Below are positions 37,465 through 45,931 of a stretch of DNA of 64,000 bases, one piece after another. The first letter of the stretch is position 1, and every line of letters begins with the position of its first letter. A model generated the notes under the pieces. It was given only the letters and a program-made list of their open reading frames with translations, made no database searches and was not told the DNA's origin. The DNA comes from an uncultured Bacteroidia bacterium (lineage in GTDB: Bacteria > Bacteroidota > Bacteroidia > Bacteroidales > UBA932). Made by a program: the position numbers and the translations under genes. The stretch spans positions 1 through 64,000 of the forward strand of contig CADANY010000010.1 of assembly GCA_902789395.1 (NCBI GenBank). The letters are read 5' to 3'.

Positions 37465-39000
37465 ATGAGACCGTTATATCTTACCAATACCCTTACCCGA
37501 AAAAAAGAACTATTTGTTCCTATCAACCCCGGCCATGTCGGGATGTACGTCTGCGGACCGACCGTCTACGGAGATGCGCACCTGGGCCATGCCCGTCCCG
37601 GCGTAACATATGACGTACTTTTCCGCCTGCTGAAGCATCTCGGTTACAAGGTTCGTTATGTCCGGAATATCACCGATGTCGGCCATCTCGAACACGACGC
37701 CGACGAAGGAGAGGACAAGATTGCCAAGAAAGCCAAACTCGAGGACCTCGAGCCGATGGAGGTTGTCCAGACCTATACCGGCCGGTACCATGAGGCCATG
37801 CGGAAGCTGAATGTCGCTCCCCCGTCGATCGAACCGCGCGCTTCCGGCCATATCATCGAACAGATCGAAGTCGTCAAGAAGATCCTGGACGCCGGATATG
37901 CCTATATAAGCAACGGATCCGTCTATTTCGATGTCGAAAAGTACAACAAGGATTTCCATTACGGTATTCTCTCCGGCCGGTCGCTCGAAGGGACTCTTGA
38001 GGGAACACGAAGCCTGGACGGGCAGAGTGACAAGAAAGCCCCATACGATTTCGCAGTCTGGAAAAAGGCAGAGCCTCAGCATATTATGCGTTGGCCTTCG
38101 CCTTGGGGCGAGGGGTTCCCGGGCTGGCATCTGGAGTGCTCGGTCATGGGAGAGAAGTACCTTGGGAAGGAGTTCGACATCCATGGGGGCGGGATGGACC
38201 TGATGTTCCCGCATCATGAGTGCGAAATTGCCCAGAACCAGGCATCGCGCGGGACGCAAGGGGTCCATTATTGGGTCCATAACAACATGATTACGATCGG
38301 GGGCCAGAAGATGGGCAAATCCCTCGGGAACTTTATCACCCTGCCGGAACTTTTCGCCGGGAACCACCCGAAACTGGAAAAAGCCTATTCTCCGATGACA
38401 ATCCGGTTCTTTATCCTCCAGGCCCATTACCGGAGCACCCTCGACTTCAGCAATGACGCGCTGCAGGCGGCAGAAAAAGGGTACAAGCGGATCATGCAGG
38501 CCTGCCGGGACCTGTACGCCCTGACAGGAAAAGAACCGCTCCGGCTGGAATACGGCGAGTTTATCGGAACAACAGCCCCGGAAAAAGCCCCGGAAGGGAT
38601 CAACGCCGAAATCGCCGGATTGATCGAAGATGTCTACGAGGCACTCTGCGATGATTTGAACACTCCGATTGCGATCGCACGTCTCTTTGACGGCGTCCGT
38701 CTCATCAATAGCTGTAAAGACAAAAAACTGACGCTTTCCGAACCCGATCTTGAGGCGCTCAGGCAACTCTATGAAAACGTTGTGTACGGTGTTCTCGGAC
38801 TGGAGGATGAAGAGGCTGCAGACGGATCCGGGAAGGCGGAGAAAGCCCTGGAAGGAGTGATGGACCTCGTGCTCGAAGACCGGCGGAAAGCCCGCGCAGC
38901 AAAGGACTGGGCGGAAAGCGACCGCATCCGCGACCTCCTGGCTTCCCTTGGCATTACCGTCAAGGATACCAAGGACGGGGCGACCTGGAGCCTTGAATAA
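37465..39000 (+). CDS. cysS: Cysteinyl-tRNA synthetase
   Basis: 511 residues. A class I synthetase with Cys30 in [11 protein letters not shown] (zinc ligand), the HIGH motif as HLGH (39-42), further zinc ligands in GWHLECSVM and the HHECEIAQ segment, and the second signature as KMGKS (282-286), where Gly replaces the middle Ser of KMSKS, as is usual in this enzyme from Bacteroidota. It charges tRNA-Cys in the cytoplasm. The stop codon is 11 bases before structured repeat copy 2, which probably forms its 3' end. Confidence 0.98.
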   Translation: MRPLYLTNTLTRKKELFVPINPGHVGMYVCGPTVYGDAHLGHARPGVTYDVLFRLLKHLGYKVRYVRNITDVGHLEHDADEGEDKIAKKAKLEDLEPMEVVQTYTGRYHEAMRKLNVAPPSIEPRASGHIIEQIEVVKKILDAGYAYISNGSVYFDVEKYNKDFHYGILSGRSLEGTLEGTRSLDGQSDKKAPYDFAVWKKAEPQHIMRWPSPWGEGFPGWHLECSVMGEKYLGKEFDIHGGGMDLMFPHHECEIAQNQASRGTQGVHYWVHNNMITIGGQKMGKSLGNFITLPELFAGNHPKLEKAYSPMTIRFFILQAHYRSTLDFSNDALQAAEKGYKRIMQACRDLYALTGKEPLRLEYGEFIGTTAPEKAPEGINAEIAGLIEDVYEALCDDLNTPIAIARLFDGVRLINSCKDKKLTLSEPDLEALRQLYENVVYGVLGLEDEEAADGSGKAEKALEGVMDLVLEDRRKARAAKDWAESDRIRDLLASLGITVKDTKDGATWSLE

Positions 39001-39011
39001 ATGCATACCCG

Positions 39012-39138
39012 CTCCTGGCGGGAGGGTATCCCTCTGAAACCGTCCTTCGGACCCCTCCCAGCCGATGGCTGGGCCCCTCCCTCTTACATGGCCGAGGGTG
39101 GCCATGGGTTTCAGATGGGAAATCCCTCCCCCCAGGAG
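39012..39138 (+). repeat. Structured intergenic repeat, copy 2 (long stem with three inner hairpins)
   Basis: It belongs to the same family as 18313-18431, here in plus orientation. An imperfect closing stem (39012-39042 with about 39107-39138) brackets three hairpins: GTCC-TTC-GGAC, CCCAGCC-GAT-GGCTGGG and ATGGCC-GAGGGT-GGCCAT. Unpaired segments are conserved with copy 1 (ACCCCTCCC, GGCCCCTCCCTCTTACA, the GAGGGT loop), while stems differ in a pairing-preserving way. It starts 11 bases after cysS and ends 15 bases before xth. The open frame running through it into xth is not taken as coding. Confidence 0.85.
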
Positions 39139-39153
39139 ACAAACAGCAGATAT

Positions 39154-39906
39154 ATGAGATTCATTTCGTGGAATGTGAACGGCCTGCGGGCTGTGGCGGG
39201 CAAAGGGTTCGCCGATATTTTCGTGGACCTTGACGCCGACTTTTTCTGCCTGCAGGAAACCAAGTTGCAGGAGGGGCAGATCGACATGGAATTCCCCGGG
39301 TACCGTTCTTTCTGGAATTACGCAGACAAGAAGGGATACTCCGGGACAGCGATCTATAGCAAGCATGACCCCCTTTCGGTCCGCTACGGCATCGGAGTCG
39401 ACGAACACGACCATGAAGGACGCGTCATCACACTTGAAATGCCGGAATTTTTCCTTGTCTGCGCTTACGTTCCGAATTCGCAGGACGGACTCCGCCGCTT
39501 GGACTACCGGATGCGCTGGGAAGAAGACATGCGCACCTATCTCAAAGGATTGGATGCTGTCAAACCGGTCATTTTCTGCGGCGACCTGAATGTCGCCCAT
39601 CAGGAGATCGACATCAAAAATCCTGCTTCCAACCGCAGGAATGCCGGGTTTACGGACGAGGAGCGAGCTCAGTTCACAACCCTTCTCGGAAGCGGGTTTA
39701 CGGACAGCTGGCGGTTCTGCCATCCGGACGAGGTGAAGTATTCGTGGTGGTCCTACCGTTTCCGCGCCCGGGAGAATAACGCCGGCTGGCGCATCGACTA
39801 CTTTGTCGTATCCGACCGGCTCAGATCTCGCATCACCGGCACGGATATCCACAATGAAATCTTCGGTTCCGATCACTGTCCCGTAGAAATCGACCTGGAT
39901 CTTTGA
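39154..39906 (+). CDS. xth: Exodeoxyribonuclease III
   Basis: 250 residues from ATG 39154 (MRFISWNVNGLRA, the canonical start). Upstream in-frame codons belong to the structured repeat and are excluded. EEP-family motifs: WNVNGLRA, LQETKLQE (metal-binding Glu), the DYRMRWEEDM region, the catalytic GDLNVAHQEID, the YSWWSYR-type segment (here KYSWWSYRFRARENN) and the closing GSDHCPVEIDL with the catalytic His. It acts as apurinic/apyrimidinic endonuclease and 3'-5' exonuclease in base excision repair. Normal length. Confidence 0.97.
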   Translation: MRFISWNVNGLRAVAGKGFADIFVDLDADFFCLQETKLQEGQIDMEFPGYRSFWNYADKKGYSGTAIYSKHDPLSVRYGIGVDEHDHEGRVITLEMPEFFLVCAYVPNSQDGLRRLDYRMRWEEDMRTYLKGLDAVKPVIFCGDLNVAHQEIDIKNPASNRRNAGFTDEERAQFTTLLGSGFTDSWRFCHPDEVKYSWWSYRFRARENNAGWRIDYFVVSDRLRSRITGTDIHNEIFGSDHCPVEIDLDL

Positions 39907-39974
39907 TCCCTTCGCGCAAGATTTTCGGGATTGATGGATTTAATAGGCAAAACGAATCGTATCTTATACTGAGT

Positions 39975-40838
39975 ATGAAAAAGTATTTCTTCCCTCTTCT
40001 CTGCGCGATCCTCGCGGTCGCCGGCTGCGAACAGCCGGATGATAATGACTCCCTCCTGATCGCAGACGGGAAGGAACTGGTCCCCGGAGCGATTGAAACC
40101 GATCTGGTCGCCGACCGGATGTACCTGAAAAGCGAATACGAAAAGGTTGTCAATCACTGGGAGCCCGTTAAAAAGGGAGATGGAGCCTCTTCCGTCTACT
40201 ACCTCTTCAACGGAGACCACAGCCTCATCATCCTGAGCAAAAGCGACGACAAGGGCGATAAGTCATCAAATAACACGCAGCTGGGGCAGTCCGAATGGAC
40301 GATCGAAGAGAACGGGCAGACAATGATCATCGAAGGCATCCCCTACTCGGTTTATCCGGACTCCGACTACAGTTTCTACCTGAAAGCCGGCGAACGGATG
40401 CTCTGCTTCCGGACTGTTTCCTATGCACTTTCGCTCCAGAAAGAAATTGACGAGTTCCTTACGGCAGCAGTCAAGGTTTCAAGTTCCAATTCAGGATGCG
40501 GGAAAGAAACGCGGTCCGGAAACGAGGAACAGCTCCGCCTGAAAGCCTCCCCGGCAGGACTTGTCATCACGCACTTGAACGGGACCTATAACTGCGGTAT
40601 CAAGGTTGCCGAACTTCAGGCCGAGGTGATCCTCAAAGGAAATGATCTCCGGGTCCTTCCTTTCGTCGAACCTGCCATGAAGTGCCTCTGCCCGGTCGAC
40701 GAGGCGGAAATCACCTTGGACGGACTCATGAAAAACCGGGAATACGTACTCTACTACAAAGACTTCAAACCCATTCAGTTCAGGTATACCGACAACCTTG
40801 ACCTGACGCTCGACCTCGCCGGCTACTATCCGGACTGA
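39975..40838 (+). CDS. Lipoprotein of unknown function
   Basis: 287 residues from the ATG at 39975. The frame is open to 39903, but this start begins the signal peptide MKKYFFPLLCAILAVAGC, with a lipobox at AVAGC. The mature part has a mixed alpha/beta character with no recognised domain. A first part (about 60-130) resembles small beta-sandwich lipoprotein domains (SSVYYLFNGDHSLIILSKSD, QSEWTIEENGQTMIIEGIPY). The second part contains a short Cys-Gly-Lys segment that may be a loop. Probably a periplasmic or outer-membrane lipoprotein. It converges on the minus-strand export gene, with 2 bases between stops. Confidence 0.68.
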   Translation: MKKYFFPLLCAILAVAGCEQPDDNDSLLIADGKELVPGAIETDLVADRMYLKSEYEKVVNHWEPVKKGDGASSVYYLFNGDHSLIILSKSDDKGDKSSNNTQLGQSEWTIEENGQTMIIEGIPYSVYPDSDYSFYLKAGERMLCFRTVSYALSLQKEIDEFLTAAVKVSSSNSGCGKETRSGNEEQLRLKASPAGLVITHLNGTYNCGIKVAELQAEVILKGNDLRVLPFVEPAMKCLCPVDEAEITLDGLMKNREYVLYYKDFKPIQFRYTDNLDLTLDLAGYYPD

Positions 40839-40840
40839 TC

Positions 40841-41314
40841 CTATTTCAAAAACGAAATCGCTCCGAAGACGCCGTAGGAGGCAAGGAGCATGATGAGCCC
40901 CGCGAGAAGAACCCCGCCGAGAATATATAGGACACTCTTTTTGAAGTCCAGGTCGAGCAGGCTGGCCGCCAATGTGCCGGTCCACGCCCCGGTGCCCGGA
41001 ACGGGAATCCCGACGAAGAGCAGGAGGGCGACATAAAGACCCCGTCCCGCCTTGGACTCCAGTTTCTTCCCGCCTTTCTCGCCTTTCTGGAGACACCAGG
41101 TAAAGAATGGACCGATGAACTTTTTATCCTTTCCCCACTCCAGCAGCCTCCTGGCAAATAGGAAGATGAACGGGACCGGGAGCATATTCCCGAGAATCGC
41201 AACGATACAGGCGGGGAGGATCGGGATACCGAATCCGACAGCATAAGGAATTGCCCCGCGAAGTTCGATCAGCGGGACCATGGAAATAAGGAAAACGATC
41301 AGGAGACGTTTCAT
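40841..41314 (-). CDS. Small multidrug export protein family (COG2426-like) membrane protein
   Basis: 157 residues with about four hydrophobic segments. The conserved starts SMVPLIELRGAIPYAVGFGI and GNMLPVPFIFLFARR, and the later FVGIPVPGTGAWTGTLAASLL, match the small multi-drug export protein family (DedA-distant, COG2426). The family name rests on limited evidence; transport activity is uncertain. It is the last gene of a minus-strand operon, overlapping the DUF6913 gene by four bases (ATGA). Confidence 0.88.
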   Translation of the reverse strand: MKRLLIVFLISMVPLIELRGAIPYAVGFGIPILPACIVAILGNMLPVPFIFLFARRLLEWGKDKKFIGPFFTWCLQKGEKGGKKLESKAGRGLYVALLLFVGIPVPGTGAWTGTLAASLLDLDFKKSVLYILGGVLLAGLIMLLASYGVFGAISFLK

Positions 41315-41844
41315 CGAATCTTGCTGAAAAATTTTACGATCTCCCTAAAGAGTTCTGCCTCAGAGTACTGTTTGTCTGCGGGGTCCTTGATAACCAGATC
41401 GAAGGGATCGCCGGGCAACTGCTCACGACCGATCTTGAACCGGGCGCGGGAGACCTTGACCATAAATTCAATCGGGAAATCGCTTTTCTGGAAAAGAGAG
41501 ATCAGCAAGTCCGGCTCCGGCTCGACAAGCTGGGCGATTTTTTCTTTGGAAGGACGTCCGAACCAGTTCAGGTCCTTTTTCAGGACAGTTCCGGTAATGC
41601 TCGTGATCAGCCGCTCCCCTTCCGTCAGCTTCCTGAAGTCTACAAAATAGATATCGACCTTGATGCCGCGCTCGCGGAAAAAGACCATGATATCGTTCTT
41701 ACAGGTATCGAAAGAGGTATCTTCGACATCCAGGAGAACAACGGCGGAGCGAATCTTTTCGAGAGGGAGAATTCCTGTCGGGGTCGCACTTGCGTATTTT
41801 TTGAGGCTGCTTTTCCGCAGCAGATTCTTCAATCCTTCCAGCAT
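41311..41844 (-). CDS. DUF6913 family protein
   Basis: 177 residues from the ATG at 41844 (MLEGLKNLLRKSSLKKY), which sits one base after the upstream stop; a longer in-frame start at 41865 would overlap the kinase gene. It is soluble, with an N-terminal basic helix and an alternating alpha/beta core (AVVLLDVEDTSFDTCKNDIM, KVDIYFVDFRKL). I believe this is the Bacteroidota-specific DUF6913 family, of unknown function. It sits between a PfkB kinase and a small membrane exporter, all coupled in one transcript. Confidence 0.75.
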   Translation of the reverse strand: MLEGLKNLLRKSSLKKYASATPTGILPLEKIRSAVVLLDVEDTSFDTCKNDIMVFFRERGIKVDIYFVDFRKLTEGERLITSITGTVLKKDLNWFGRPSKEKIAQLVEPEPDLLISLFQKSDFPIEFMVKVSRARFKIGREQLPGDPFDLVIKDPADKQYSEAELFREIVKFFSKIR

Positions 41845-41845
41845 A

Positions 41846-42844
41846 TTATTTCGTGTTGGCGGCAATCAATTCACGGATCTCTTGCTTGGCGTCCCGCCAG
41901 CGGGGAATATCAATCTTGGTGCCGACCACTTCGACTACCTTGGCTGCAATAATCGAGCCCACTTCGCCACAGACTCTCAGCGGCATCCCAAGGGCATGGG
42001 CATACAGGAAACCGGCAGCATACGTATCCCCGGCCCCTGTCGCATCGATCGGAGTCGCAGGCCAGGGCTCAATGAAATGATACTCATCCCCCTGCTTGAC
42101 CATGGATCCTTTCTTGCCGATCTTGACGACCGCAATCTCACAGTGGTTTGCGATTTCGTCCAGGGCCTCGCGGGGCGGCAGTTTCGTAAAGGCCGTCGCC
42201 TCGGTTTCATTGGCAAAGACGATATCGACATAATTGTCGACCAGGTTATGAAGGAAGGCATCATTCGACTCAACGACGTTATAGGAAGCCATATCGATCG
42301 AAATCTTGCACCCGGCTTCCCTGGCCATCCGCACCGCGGTCCGGATCAGATCCTGATTCTGGACGAGATAACCTTCGATATGGAAATAGTCATACCCCTC
42401 AAAATATTCGGGTTTGAGATCCTCAGGGACAAGTTCCAATGCTGCTCCAAGATATACGGCAAAGGTCCGTTCGGCATTGGCTCCGGTGATGAAGACCATC
42501 GACCGGCCCGAAGAATTCCGTCCTTTCAGGAGCCGGGTTCTGACCCCATACTGTTCCTGGTCACTCTTGAAAAGGTGGCCGAGTTCATCGTCGCCGATCT
42601 TCCCGATGAAACCTGACGGCATCCCGAAGATCGACGTACAGGTAATCGTATTCGCCGCAGAACCGCCGGCTACATAGCGGACGCCGACTTCCTGCTTGAG
42701 GGTCGACCAGATCTGGTCCCCCGTCTCCATATCCACATGCTGCATACTGCCTTTGGGGAGATGGTATTTCTTGAGAAATGCATCGTCCGGAAGCACGGCG
42801 AGAATATCTGTAAGGGCATTTCCAATGCCGAGAATTGATTTCAT
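41846..42844 (-). CDS. PfkB-family carbohydrate/nucleoside kinase (adenosine kinase-like)
   Basis: 332 residues. PfkB motif 1 appears as GGSAANTITCTSIFGMPSGFIGKIGDDELG and motif 2 as DATGAGDTYAAGFLYAHALG, with the catalytic base Asp273 in GAGD. The N terminus (ILGIGNALTDILAVLPDD) and the NGNALTD-like binding motif are typical of the adenosine-kinase/ribokinase branch of Bacteroidota. It phosphorylates a sugar or nucleoside with ATP in the cytoplasm; adenosine is the best guess. First gene of the operon; the promoter TAAATTTG is on the minus strand at 42870-42877. Confidence 0.9.
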   Translation of the reverse strand: MKSILGIGNALTDILAVLPDDAFLKKYHLPKGSMQHVDMETGDQIWSTLKQEVGVRYVAGGSAANTITCTSIFGMPSGFIGKIGDDELGHLFKSDQEQYGVRTRLLKGRNSSGRSMVFITGANAERTFAVYLGAALELVPEDLKPEYFEGYDYFHIEGYLVQNQDLIRTAVRMAREAGCKISIDMASYNVVESNDAFLHNLVDNYVDIVFANETEATAFTKLPPREALDEIANHCEIAVVKIGKKGSMVKQGDEYHFIEPWPATPIDATGAGDTYAAGFLYAHALGMPLRVCGEVGSIIAAKVVEVVGTKIDIPRWRDAKQEIRELIAANTK

Positions 42845-42869
42845 GTCCTTATTTTTTCGATGGAACCTA

Positions 42870-42877
42870 CAAATTTA
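42870..42877 (-). promoter_or_regulatory. -7 promoter element of the PfkB operon
   Basis: This reads TAAATTTG on the minus strand, 25 bases upstream of the start at 42844. It is divergent from the element at 42901. Confidence 0.65.
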
Positions 42878-42900
42878 TATAAAATCCGAACATTTTACAC

Positions 42901-42908
42901 TAAATTTG
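42901..42908 (+). promoter_or_regulatory. -7 promoter element of the flippase-like gene
   Basis: TAAATTTG, a perfect -7 match, lies 19 bases before the ATG at 42928. Confidence 0.65.
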
Positions 42909-42927
42909 CGGCTAAATCATACCTGCT

Positions 42928-43983
42928 ATGGACAAAAAGGCAAAAGACATTCTCAAATATTTTATCTGGATCGCCGTAGCCGTCCTTCTCCTCTACTTCT
43001 CTTTCCGGGGAGTGGACTGGAAGAACTTCGGTGCTGCCCTTGCCCAGTGCAACTGGGGGTATGTCATTCTGTCCATGCTGATCGGAATCTTCGTCCTCTT
43101 CATCCGCGGTCTCCGGTGGCAGATGCTCCTGCAGCCGATCGACAGGTCCACACAGGTTGCGACGTGCTTCAACGCCATGAATATCTGCATGATCGTCAAC
43201 ATGATCCTGCCCCGTGTCGGAGAGGTCGTCCGGGCCGGTTACGTCACCCGCCATTCCGCCAAAGGTCCTGACGGTAAAAAACTTGCCAGCATCGACAAGG
43301 TACTCGGGACAGTTGTCGTCGACAGGCTTTGGGATTTCGTATCGGTTGTCGTCGTCCTGGTTCTCCTGCTTTCTTTCATGTGGGGGAAATTCGGTGAGTT
43401 CTTTACTGACAACATCTTCTCCGGCCTCACCAGCAAAGTGAGCCTCGTCTGGGTCGTTATCGCAGCAGCTATCCTTCTGTGCCTGTTCATCTATCTGTGC
43501 TGGCGGCTCCGTGACCGCGGCCGCGTCTGGGGGAAAGTATGGGGAGTCATCTCCGGAGTCGGCGAGGGACTGAAAAGCTGCCTCCACATGCGCCACGGAT
43601 GGCTGTTCATCCTCTACACCGTTCTGATATGGATCTGCTACTGGCTCATGAGTGCCACGATCATGTGGGCCGTCCAGGGAATCGAACCTTCTGCTATGGC
43701 TCCCGAAATGGCCGCAGCCTGTGAGAAGACCCGCGCCCTCGGCATGATCGATGCCCTTTTCCTGATGTTCGCCGGTGCCCTGAGTTCCCTCGTTCCCGTT
43801 CCTGGCGGATTCGGCGCTTTCCATGTTGCCGTCGCCGGCGCCCTTTCCAGCGTCTACGGCATTCCTTTCGAGTTCGGCCTCATCTTCGCGACCCTTTCCC
43901 ATGAATCCCAGGTCATCGCCGACGCCGTTGCCGGCCTCGGCTCCTACATCTGGGAATCCTTCCGCAAACCCGCCGACGCCTAA
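42928..43983 (+). CDS. Lysylphosphatidylglycerol synthase TM-region/UPF0104 family membrane protein (flippase-like)
   Basis: 351 residues, about eight transmembrane segments. The family signature is NMILPRVGEVVRAGYVTRHS, followed by DKVLGTVVVDRLWDF and, near the C terminus, VPVPGGFGAFHVAVAGAL. The family corresponds to the membrane half of MprF and related putative lipid flippases, without the synthase domain. It probably moves a lipid or glycolipid across the inner membrane; the substrate is unknown. A terminator lies about 95 bases downstream after a C-rich spacer. Confidence 0.9.
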   Translation: MDKKAKDILKYFIWIAVAVLLLYFSFRGVDWKNFGAALAQCNWGYVILSMLIGIFVLFIRGLRWQMLLQPIDRSTQVATCFNAMNICMIVNMILPRVGEVVRAGYVTRHSAKGPDGKKLASIDKVLGTVVVDRLWDFVSVVVVLVLLLSFMWGKFGEFFTDNIFSGLTSKVSLVWVVIAAAILLCLFIYLCWRLRDRGRVWGKVWGVISGVGEGLKSCLHMRHGWLFILYTVLIWICYWLMSATIMWAVQGIEPSAMAPEMAAACEKTRALGMIDALFLMFAGALSSLVPVPGGFGAFHVAVAGALSSVYGIPFEFGLIFATLSHESQVIADAVAGLGSYIWESFRKPADA

Positions 43984-44077
43984 TCCCCCGCCGCCTAACT
44001 CCCCCGCCACCAGCACCCCTCCCGGCATGGACTGCCCGTGACGCCTAAATGCCCGGCCATCAATGCATTACGCCCTA

Positions 44078-44110
44078 CCCTTTGTCCTTTTCGGGACAAA
44101 GGGGAAAGCT
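44078..44110 (+). terminator. Rho-independent terminator
   Basis: CCCTTTGTCC (44078-44087) pairs with GGACAAAGGG (44094-44103) around TTTTCG, with T-rich sequence shortly after (GAAAGCTTTT). It closes the flippase-like gene. The intervening 43984-44077 is C-rich (repeated CCCCCGCC-like words) and holds no recognisable gene. Confidence 0.7.
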
Positions 44111-44205
44111 TTTATTGTTGATAATCAAGAAAATAAACGCCACAACCCTAAAACAACTTTTTATACAATTATTATCCTTATCTTAGTTGCCCTAAAGAAC
44201 AAACT

Positions 44206-45141
44206 ATGAAAAAGAGACGCTTTATCTATTCGGCACTTCATCACATATACCAGAAAGGGGAAGAAGGTTTTATCGTTTTCTACTCCGACCTCGATTTTAT
44301 CGTTTTCATCACGATATTCATGTCGGTTTCCGGCAAATACGGAATCATCATACTCGCATTCTGCCCAATGGTCGAACATTTTCACGCTGCATTATCCTGC
44401 CCGAGCAAAGAAAAACTTTCCGGGTTCCTGCAGGAATCGACATCGAAATATGCACTGGAATACAACGATTCCCTTCATAGAGAAAAGGGCAGAATCTTTC
44501 CTGTACGATTCGGATGTGCCCCCAAGCGGGATGCAAAGGCAGCACGAAGCCTGATCGCCTATGTCAACAACAATGCGCCTGAAAGGAAGCTCTGTCAAAA
44601 AGCAGAAGACTATCGCTGGAACATGCTGGCCTATGCCCGAAGCAGCCACCCGTTTTCTGATCCAATCGTTCTCTCAAAGTGCTCAAAGAGAATGAGAAGG
44701 TCGATCAATCTCATCAAAGGAATCCATTCAGGAGGCGGTTATCTGGGGTATAAGACGCTCGAATCGCTGTTCAAGTGCCTGACCGACAAAGAAAAGGATC
44801 AACTGATAGATTTCATTCTTCATCTGTATTGCGTCATTGACTTCGAAGAGGCCTGCAAACTTTTCGGAGATTATGAGTCGATGTTGCTGGCACTCAAGAC
44901 GACAAAAGGAAAGGACTTCGAACTCAAAGAAGAATGGACCGGCTACTCCGACAAAGATTACAAAGAAATGAAACGTCTCCTCGACAGGGTCCTCACGCTG
45001 GATGACCCCAAAAAGATACAGCTGCTTCCTGAGGAGAAAAGACGTGCTTTATTCGAGTATCTAAACGGTTATCCGCCACGAGGGAAAGACGTGGCCGGAT
45101 TCTTGCTGATAGAAGTATTTCGCAAAAATACTTGCAGATAA
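44206..45141 (+). CDS. RAYT-like IS200/IS605-type (HUH/Y1) transposase
   Basis: 311 residues. The N-terminal 140 residues follow the REP-associated tyrosine transposase pattern: HHIYQKGEEGFIVFYSDLDF (1-30 region), then YGIIILAFCPMVEHFHAAL with the HUH motif His58-Phe-His60, then a helix with candidate catalytic tyrosines Tyr82 and Tyr86 (TSKYALEYNDSL), then RIFPVRFG and AYVNNNAPERKLCQKAEDYR, the equivalent of the NP-x(n)-DYRWSS block. The C-terminal part is helical and ends in a helix-turn-helix-like LLPEEKRRALFEYLNGY. RAYTs cut and join single-stranded palindromic REP DNA. No flanking inverted repeats or target-site copies were found, so it is probably a domesticated single-copy gene. It is slightly more AT-rich than its neighbours and has its own upstream AT-rich region. 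Confidence 0.72.
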   Translation: MKKRRFIYSALHHIYQKGEEGFIVFYSDLDFIVFITIFMSVSGKYGIIILAFCPMVEHFHAALSCPSKEKLSGFLQESTSKYALEYNDSLHREKGRIFPVRFGCAPKRDAKAARSLIAYVNNNAPERKLCQKAEDYRWNMLAYARSSHPFSDPIVLSKCSKRMRRSINLIKGIHSGGGYLGYKTLESLFKCLTDKEKDQLIDFILHLYCVIDFEEACKLFGDYESMLLALKTTKGKDFELKEEWTGYSDKDYKEMKRLLDRVLTLDDPKKIQLLPEEKRRALFEYLNGYPPRGKDVAGFLLIEVFRKNTCR

Positions 45142-45161
45142 AAAAATAAGCCGTATATTTG
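45132..45161 (+). promoter_or_regulatory. Complete promoter of the efflux operon (TTG-N19-TATATTTG)
   Basis: TTG at 45132-45134 and TATATTTG at 45154-45161 are separated by 19 bases, matching the Bacteroidota consensus. It starts inside the end of the transposase gene and precedes the ABC operon start by 43 bases. Confidence 0.75.
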
Positions 45162-45204
45162 CAGTGTAATAGTAGACTAAGACACTAAAAACAAGCGATA
45201 GTGT

Positions 45205-45927
45205 ATGCTGATTGAACTGAAAGAAATCAACAAGACCTATAACAACGGGCAGCCGCTGCACGTGCTGAAGGGTATAAACCTCGGGATTGAACGGGGGGAA
45301 TTCGTGTCCATCATGGGCGCGTCGGGGTCAGGGAAATCGACACTCCTGAACATCCTCGGCATCCTGGACAATTATGATACCGGAGAATACTGGCTGGACG
45401 GGAAACTCATCAAGGACCTCAGCGAAAAAAAGGCCGCAGAGTACCGGAACCGGATGATCGGATTCATCTTCCAGTCCTATAACCTGATCAGCTTCAAAAC
45501 GGCCCTTGAAAACGTTGAATTGCCTCTGTTCTACCAGGGGATCAGCCGGAAAAAGCGGCAGACGATGGCGATGGAATACCTCGACCGCCTCGGACTGAAA
45601 GATTGGGCGGGCCATTTCCCGAATGAGATGTCCGGCGGGCAGAAACAGCGTGTCGCGATCGCCCGCGCCCTGATTACGCACCCCGACATCATCCTTGCGG
45701 ACGAACCGACAGGCGCGCTCGACTCCAGAACCTCGGTCGAAATCATGGAACTCCTGAAAGAACTTAACCAGACCGACCGGATGACGATCATCGTCGTCAC
45801 CCATGAAAGCGGCGTCGCCAACGAAACCAACAAGATCATCCATATCAAGGACGGACTCATCGGCGAGATCGAGGAGAATATCCGCCACGACGCCTCCCCA
45901 TTCGGCGCAGGCGGAATCATGAAATAG
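45205..45927 (+). CDS. ABC transporter ATP-binding protein (MacB/LolD type)
   Basis: 240 residues. Walker A GASGSGKST (38-46), the Q-loop FIFQSYNLI, the signature MSGGQKQR, Walker B ILADEPTG, and the H-loop VVTHES are all intact. It energises the two FtsX/MacB-type permeases that follow. First gene of a five-gene efflux operon; the permease starts 4 bases later. Confidence 0.95.
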   Translation: MLIELKEINKTYNNGQPLHVLKGINLGIERGEFVSIMGASGSGKSTLLNILGILDNYDTGEYWLDGKLIKDLSEKKAAEYRNRMIGFIFQSYNLISFKTALENVELPLFYQGISRKKRQTMAMEYLDRLGLKDWAGHFPNEMSGGQKQRVAIARALITHPDIILADEPTGALDSRTSVEIMELLKELNQTDRMTIIVVTHESGVANETNKIIHIKDGLIGEIEENIRHDASPFGAGGIMK

Positions 45928-45931
45928 TATC

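Noticed and set aside
39001..39153. N-terminal extension of exodeoxyribonuclease III starting at 39001
   Set aside because: The extra 51 codons are the structured repeat read as protein; the canonical MRFISWNVNG start is at 39154.
43984..44077. C-rich stretch after the flippase-like gene as a third copy of the structured repeat
   Set aside because: It has CCCCCGCC-like words but none of the conserved repeat words (CTCTGAAACC, CTCTTACA, GAGGGT) and no closing stem.
44206..45141. Complete insertion sequence around the HUH transposase
   Set aside because: No terminal hairpins, no accessory TnpB gene and no duplicated target site were found; a solitary RAYT-type gene fits better.
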